Shown: positions 60,205-64,000 of the stretch, in pieces
Position numbering within the stretch: the stretch's first letter is position 1
Layout: every line of letters starts with the position of its first letter
Origin: UBA3210 sp048359995
GTDB taxonomy: Bacteria; Bacillota_I; Bacilli_A; RFN20; CAG-449
Reading direction: 5' to 3'
DNA length: 64,000 nt
Assembly: GCA_048359995.1 (NCBI GenBank)
Contig: DBGCPK010000005.1
Location: 1 to 64,000, forward strand
Position numbers and translations under genes: made by a program
Notes under the pieces: generated by a model
Seen by the model: only the letters and a program-made list of their open reading frames with translations
Databases searched by the model: none
What the model was told of the DNA's origin: nothing

Positions 60205-61245
60205 ATGCTTACTGATTATTATTATAATGAATTGTCCGTCCCTGAACAGGGTGCGTATAATAGTATTAGATTTGCTTTAAACAATTCAGAGACTGAATGC
60301 ACTGTAACTGGAATTAGTTCTAGTGAATCTGCTACACTTGTTTGGAAAGCCGTTGTTTTTGATCATCCGGAAATTATTAATTATCCTGGACTGTTTTGTC
60401 AGCCGGTAGGTAATGGTGAGAATTTTAGGTTCAGATTTCAATATTCCCAGATTGATAGATATGCTTATGAAGAAAAACTAAATCGGCTAATAAACAAAAT
60501 TAACAATAAAATGTCTGCTAATGCGTCAGATTATGTTGCTTGCAAAACAATATTTGATGAGTTAGCATCTTTTATTAAATATGAAGAAAATGTTTTAGAA
60601 GAGTATTTGAACCTTGAGCAAGAGAATTCTTCAGAGACAATAGATTTTATGCGAGACCATAGTACTTCATTTTCTCCATACGGAATTCTAATGAATTCTA
60701 AAGGAGTGTGCCAAGGAATAGCCAAACTTTTTAAAATTATTTGTGACAGATTTGGCGTTCAATGTGCGTGTGTTGAAGCTAAGACATTAAATTGCGGAGC
60801 TAATTCGGCAAGCAATCACATGTTAAATGTTGTAGAAATAGATGGGGAACGTGCTTTTGTCGATATAGCAAATAGTTTAAAGATTGAAAATCTACCCGTT
60901 ATTAAATATGATTTTTTCCTTATGCCTCAGCGTATTATCAATAAGACCTTTACAATTATTGGTGAGTTTGGATGCCGTAATGAGTCATTAAACTATTTTG
61001 TTAAAAATAATCTCCGTTTTACATCAATAAATGATTTAAGACGTTATCTTTTATCATATACCTATCGCTCAACGAATGGCGAAGTAAGGTGCCATTACGA
61101 TGGAAACAAATTTGATGATAAAAAATTGGAAGACTTATTTTTTTACAATATAAACTACCATTGTCAAGATGGGTATTATATGCAATTTGCAAGTGTTAAG
61201 AACGGATTCTGTACCGGTCTTATTAAATCAGATTCGGAGGTTTAA
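60205..61245 (+). CDS. Cytoplasmic transglutaminase-like protein
   Basis: The 346-residue protein has a transglutaminase-like Cys-His-Asp arrangement: Cys169 in NSKGVCQGIAKLFK, His205 in NHMLNVVEIDG and Asp220 in AFVDIANSL. There is no signal peptide or membrane helix, so it acts inside the cell, unlike most bacterial transglutaminase-fold proteases. The regions before (1-150) and after (230-346) are not recognised. It starts 50 bases after the TetR gene and is four bases from the Clp-like gene, so the two are probably co-translated. It may be a peptidase or amidase; the substrate is unknown. Confidence 0.8.
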   Translation: MLTDYYYNELSVPEQGAYNSIRFALNNSETECTVTGISSSESATLVWKAVVFDHPEIINYPGLFCQPVGNGENFRFRFQYSQIDRYAYEEKLNRLINKINNKMSANASDYVACKTIFDELASFIKYEENVLEEYLNLEQENSSETIDFMRDHSTSFSPYGILMNSKGVCQGIAKLFKIICDRFGVQCACVEAKTLNCGANSASNHMLNVVEIDGERAFVDIANSLKIENLPVIKYDFFLMPQRIINKTFTIIGEFGCRNESLNYFVKNNLRFTSINDLRRYLLSYTYRSTNGEVRCHYDGNKFDDKKLEDLFFYNINYHCQDGYYMQFASVKNGFCTGLIKSDSEV

Positions 61246-61248
61246 ATT

Positions 61249-63492
61249 ATGGAAGAAAGCAAAAAAATGAAATGGCAAAAGGATTTTGATACTTTTTTCC
61301 CGATCTATAACTCATTTATCTTTGAAGGGTTCATTGATGATGATCAGCCATATGAAGACGAAAATGGAGAAATTAAATATTGTAGGCTTTATGACTATTT
61401 TGATAAAGTCTACAGCAATCATACCGATCCAACAAAACGTAAACGTGTAATCATCTATGATCCTACAGAATCAGATGATAAACGGTTTAAGATTTGCGAT
61501 GATGATTGTATGCAAGAAGAAGTTGTCGATGAATCAGCAGACAATTTTGATGGAAAACTGAAAAAAGTCATGAATTATATGTCATCGCAAATGTCGCAAC
61601 ATTTTTGGGATATAGTACATGATGATGATTTGGACATGCTTTTAATAGATCATAAATCATCTGGTCCTTCGTTAGATTTTTCTCGTATCCATTACGCTGT
61701 TACAGAGGGTAGTGGCCGTATTGCTCCATTCGAAATTCTTGATAAATTTAGAGATATTTTTAATAACCTGTTTGGTAATCCGCAAAATGGTGAACCAAGT
61801 GGGTATTTGTTTGTAATTAAAATGACATCACGTCTTTTATCGCGTGATGGTGCGTCCAACGGCTTGAGCGGTGAAGAGTTAATGATATTTAGACAGTTGC
61901 TTAACATTGCCCAAAGTCTCGATACTGAAAGCGATAACGCCACGCAGCAACATCAAAGTAATAAGATCATCATTCTTGCAAACCAAGTGCGGGATTTGCC
62001 TATGTGGTTTACAGATGAAATTGCAAATCCGTTTATCAAGCTTATCAATGTATCAAGACCTTCTGAAGAAAATAAACTTGATTATTTTAATGAAATGCTT
62101 GATAGCGGTTGCTTTAGTCCGCAATTTGTAGCTCGCTATAATGAGATTGATAGTGCTAGTAAAGAAAAAGATGCGCAGGCTAAGCGTAATCCAGTTGAAA
62201 AGAAATTTTTGGCGTATACAAACGATTTTAGTATGAAAATGCTAAGACGTTATAGGGCGTTTATTTCTAATAATCCTATAGATGATCCGGCTAAATTGGG
62301 CTTTTCAATATCCACGTTCCGTGCCGGTGATATGACAAATCCTTGGGATGACGAAGACCGCATAAAGGATATGCTTAATATCAAACAAACGGTAAGCAAA
62401 AAAATACAAGGTCAAGATTTTGCTTTAGATACTGCGCAAGCCATTTTAACAAGAGCCGCAATTGGACTTGACCGTGCTGAAAATCCTAATGCTCCGCGGG
62501 TTATCTTATTTCTTGCCGGTCCGACAGGTACAGGTAAGACTGAACTATGTAAACAAATTGCGGAAAGTATTTTTGGCAGTGAAGATAGAATTGTAAGATT
62601 TGATATGTCCGAGTATGGACAGGAAGAATCAGATCAAAAGCTTTTTGGTGCGCCTCCAGGATATGTTGGTTATGAAGAAGGCGGAAAGTTAACAAATGCT
62701 GTTAAGAAAGAGCCTTTTTCTCTTATCCTTTTCGATGAAATAGAAAAGGCTCATAATTCTATTCTCGATAAGTTTTTACAAATTCTTGGTGATGGCAGAT
62801 TAACCGATGGCAAAGGAGAAACTGTTAGATTCACTGATTGCATTATAGTTATCACTTCAAATGCCGGGGTATTCTCGTTTGACGGAATGCCGCAGGAAGA
62901 AATCGACAAACTCATGAATGGCGATACAAAACCTGAAGGCGAAATGAATATGGACAGAGTTGCCCAGCTTGAGGAAGAATTGGCTGACGCTAATGGCAAT
63001 ATTTCCGAGCAATCATACTCAGAAATTTACGCAAAAGTAAAAGAACATTTAAGATACAATGTAAAGTCTTATTTCCATTGTAAATTGAAGAGACCTGAGT
63101 TATACGGTCGTATTGAAGATTCTATAGTTTATTACAATTACATAGGAAAAGAATCAGTTGCAAAAATTGTTAAATCCAAAATTTCCGACGTAATTAAATC
63201 TACAAAAGAATCAATGAATGTTAACGATATTATATGCTCTGACGAAGTAAAAGCGGCAATTGCTCTCTATTGCCAAGATTGCAAAGTAAGAGCCTTAGGT
63301 GCGCGTGGTATTATCAAGAGTACCGGTAAATTATTCACTGGTAGCTTATCTAATTTCCTTTCTGATTATGTTCGTGGAGAGAACGGAAAAAGTAAGGGCG
63401 ATTTATCAGGAAAAACTTTAAAATGCACGTGCAACGAAATAATTTCATCGGCCTATGATATAGTTTGGAGTATCAATGATTGTAGTATTTGA
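61249..63492 (+). CDS. Clp/Hsp100-type AAA+ ATPase with unusual N-terminal half
   Basis: The 747-residue protein has a ClpB-D2-type AAA+ module: Walker A GPTGTGKTE (424-432), pore-loop region FGAPPGYVGYEEGG, Walker B LILFDEIEKAH (near 492-502), sensor 1 VITSNAG, Arg finger RPELYGRIED and a small C-terminal subdomain with sensor 2 ALGARGI. Between sensor 1 and the Arg finger there is an insert of about 65 residues that is acidic. The first 400 residues have no P-loop but contain AAA-like blocks (KIIILANQVRDLPMWF, ISEENKLDYF-like RPSEENKLDYF), so a dead AAA domain is likely. ATP-driven threading of a protein is the expected activity. Confidence 0.85.
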   Translation: MEESKKMKWQKDFDTFFPIYNSFIFEGFIDDDQPYEDENGEIKYCRLYDYFDKVYSNHTDPTKRKRVIIYDPTESDDKRFKICDDDCMQEEVVDESADNFDGKLKKVMNYMSSQMSQHFWDIVHDDDLDMLLIDHKSSGPSLDFSRIHYAVTEGSGRIAPFEILDKFRDIFNNLFGNPQNGEPSGYLFVIKMTSRLLSRDGASNGLSGEELMIFRQLLNIAQSLDTESDNATQQHQSNKIIILANQVRDLPMWFTDEIANPFIKLINVSRPSEENKLDYFNEMLDSGCFSPQFVARYNEIDSASKEKDAQAKRNPVEKKFLAYTNDFSMKMLRRYRAFISNNPIDDPAKLGFSISTFRAGDMTNPWDDEDRIKDMLNIKQTVSKKIQGQDFALDTAQAILTRAAIGLDRAENPNAPRVILFLAGPTGTGKTELCKQIAESIFGSEDRIVRFDMSEYGQEESDQKLFGAPPGYVGYEEGGKLTNAVKKEPFSLILFDEIEKAHNSILDKFLQILGDGRLTDGKGETVRFTDCIIVITSNAGVFSFDGMPQEEIDKLMNGDTKPEGEMNMDRVAQLEEELADANGNISEQSYSEIYAKVKEHLRYNVKSYFHCKLKRPELYGRIEDSIVYYNYIGKESVAKIVKSKISDVIKSTKESMNVNDIICSDEVKAAIALYCQDCKVRALGARGIIKSTGKLFTGSLSNFLSDYVRGENGKSKGDLSGKTLKCTCNEIISSAYDIVWSINDCSI

Positions 63493-64000
63493 TGAACAAT
63501 TAAAAGAAGCGCTTGAAAACGCCCAAAAGCTAAAACTGGCGGGAGAAGAAGAACTTTCAAAACAAATGTGTTTAAAATGCGTTGAGAAAGTTGCGTTATA
63601 TAATGGCATTGATTTGATTTCGCTATTTTATGAGGACAAAGTATATGACGAAATAAAGGATGTGCCAGATGCTTTAAAGTACATTTTTATAGCAAAATGC
63701 GCAATGAATGCGTATGACTTAATTTACTCAAAAAATCCGGCGAGCGATTCCGCATCTTCGTGGGCCAAGTGTGATAAAAACAATAGCAATAGACCGCTTA
63801 GAGGTTTTTTTGAATGGTTACAAAGACGAAATCGATCAGTAGAAGAAAGGGATTGCAACCAATTCAAAATTCTGATCAATGCAATGGTTGATTCTGACAA
63901 TATTTATTTTAAAATGTCAGACCGAGTTGCTCAGTTGCCTTTAGTAGATATATTGAGCATGATAGTATCTGGTTCAATTACCATTACTTCCGACGGAGAA
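63476..64000 (+). CDS. Hypothetical protein, cut by window end
   Basis: The frame opens at ATG 63476, overlapping the Clp-like gene by 17 bases, and remains open for all 175 codons to the edge. It begins MIVVFDEQLKEALENAQKL and is helical and charged, with a few Cys. The early part (DEQLKEALENAQKLKLAGEEELSKQMCLKC) resembles a helical repeat protein, but no domain is recognised. It is co-directional and probably translationally coupled to the ATPase gene, so it is likely a partner. Confidence 0.75.
   Translation, partial: MIVVFDEQLKEALENAQKLKLAGEEELSKQMCLKCVEKVALYNGIDLISLFYEDKVYDEIKDVPDALKYIFIAKCAMNAYDLIYSKNPASDSASSWAKCDKNNSNRPLRGFFEWLQRRNRSVEERDCNQFKILINAMVDSDNIYFKMSDRVAQLPLVDILSMIVSGSITITSDGE

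Noticed and set aside
1..64000. CRISPR array, rRNA operon or insertion sequence with transposase
   Set aside because: No regularly spaced repeats, rRNA signature stretches or transposase-like frames were seen.

Overview
The window is the chromosomal replication-origin neighbourhood of a spore-forming, anaerobic member of the Bacillota. The evidence is gene content and order. Left of the origin, dnaA, dnaN, yaaA, recF, gyrB and gyrA run on the minus strand. Right of it, rpmH, rnpA, yidC and jag run on the plus strand, followed by mnmE, tatD, rnmV, ksgA, yabG, ispE, prs, pth, mfd, spoVT, rqcP, yabP, yabQ, divIC, spoIIE, tilS, ftsH and dusB, close to the Bacillus subtilis order. yabG, spoVT, yabP, yabQ and spoIIE indicate sporulation. 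A class III (oxygen-sensitive) ribonucleotide reductase and pyruvate phosphate dikinase suggest anaerobic life. The exact lineage cannot be fixed from sequence reading alone; two large secreted proteins that look carbohydrate-binding would suit a gut organism.

Layout. 1-5.2 kb: a membrane-anchored protein, nrdG-nrdD and a small membrane protein. 5.2-8.4 kb: tadA with an SRP RNA gene just upstream, serS under a T-box, and a glycosyltransferase-like gene. 8.4-14.4 kb: yaaA-recF-gyrB-gyrA operon. 14.5-20.9 kb: a RiPP-like locus lying between dnaN and yaaA, a place where these replication genes are normally adjacent. It holds a 45-residue precursor-like peptide, a secreted repeat protein, an HPr-kinase-like kinase, a PqqD-type recognition protein, an S24/S26 peptidase, an ABC exporter and a nucleotidyltransferase. 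21.1-24.3 kb: dnaN, dnaA and the putative oriC with DnaA boxes and two Spo0A-type boxes. 24.2-34.3 kb: RNA-processing and housekeeping genes, interrupted by an acetyltransferase gene and a decayed ATPase gene. 34.3-41.8 kb: a lipoprotein, a membrane protein, ppdK, a PAP2 phosphatase with a DUF368 undecaprenyl-phosphate transporter, and a Cys-rich protein. 41.9-57.5 kb: pth, mfd, a small secreted peptide with an ABC transporter, then the spoVT-to-dusB block.

57.7-64 kb is visibly more AT-rich and reads as acquired DNA. A serine recombinase gene lies beside a 111-bp segment bounded by perfect 17-bp inverted repeats. Inside is a minus-strand promoter that points away from the next operon. That operon encodes a LoaP/NusG-type antiterminator, a TetR-type regulator, a cytoplasmic transglutaminase-like protein, a Clp-type AAA+ protein and a further gene cut by the window end. 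The simplest reading is a phase-variable switch, present here in the orientation that leaves the operon off.

The two strongest candidates for an undescribed system are the RiPP-like locus beside dnaN and the invertible-promoter LoaP/Clp island at the right edge. No CRISPR array or rRNA was recognised, and I did not detect a convincing tRNA gene.
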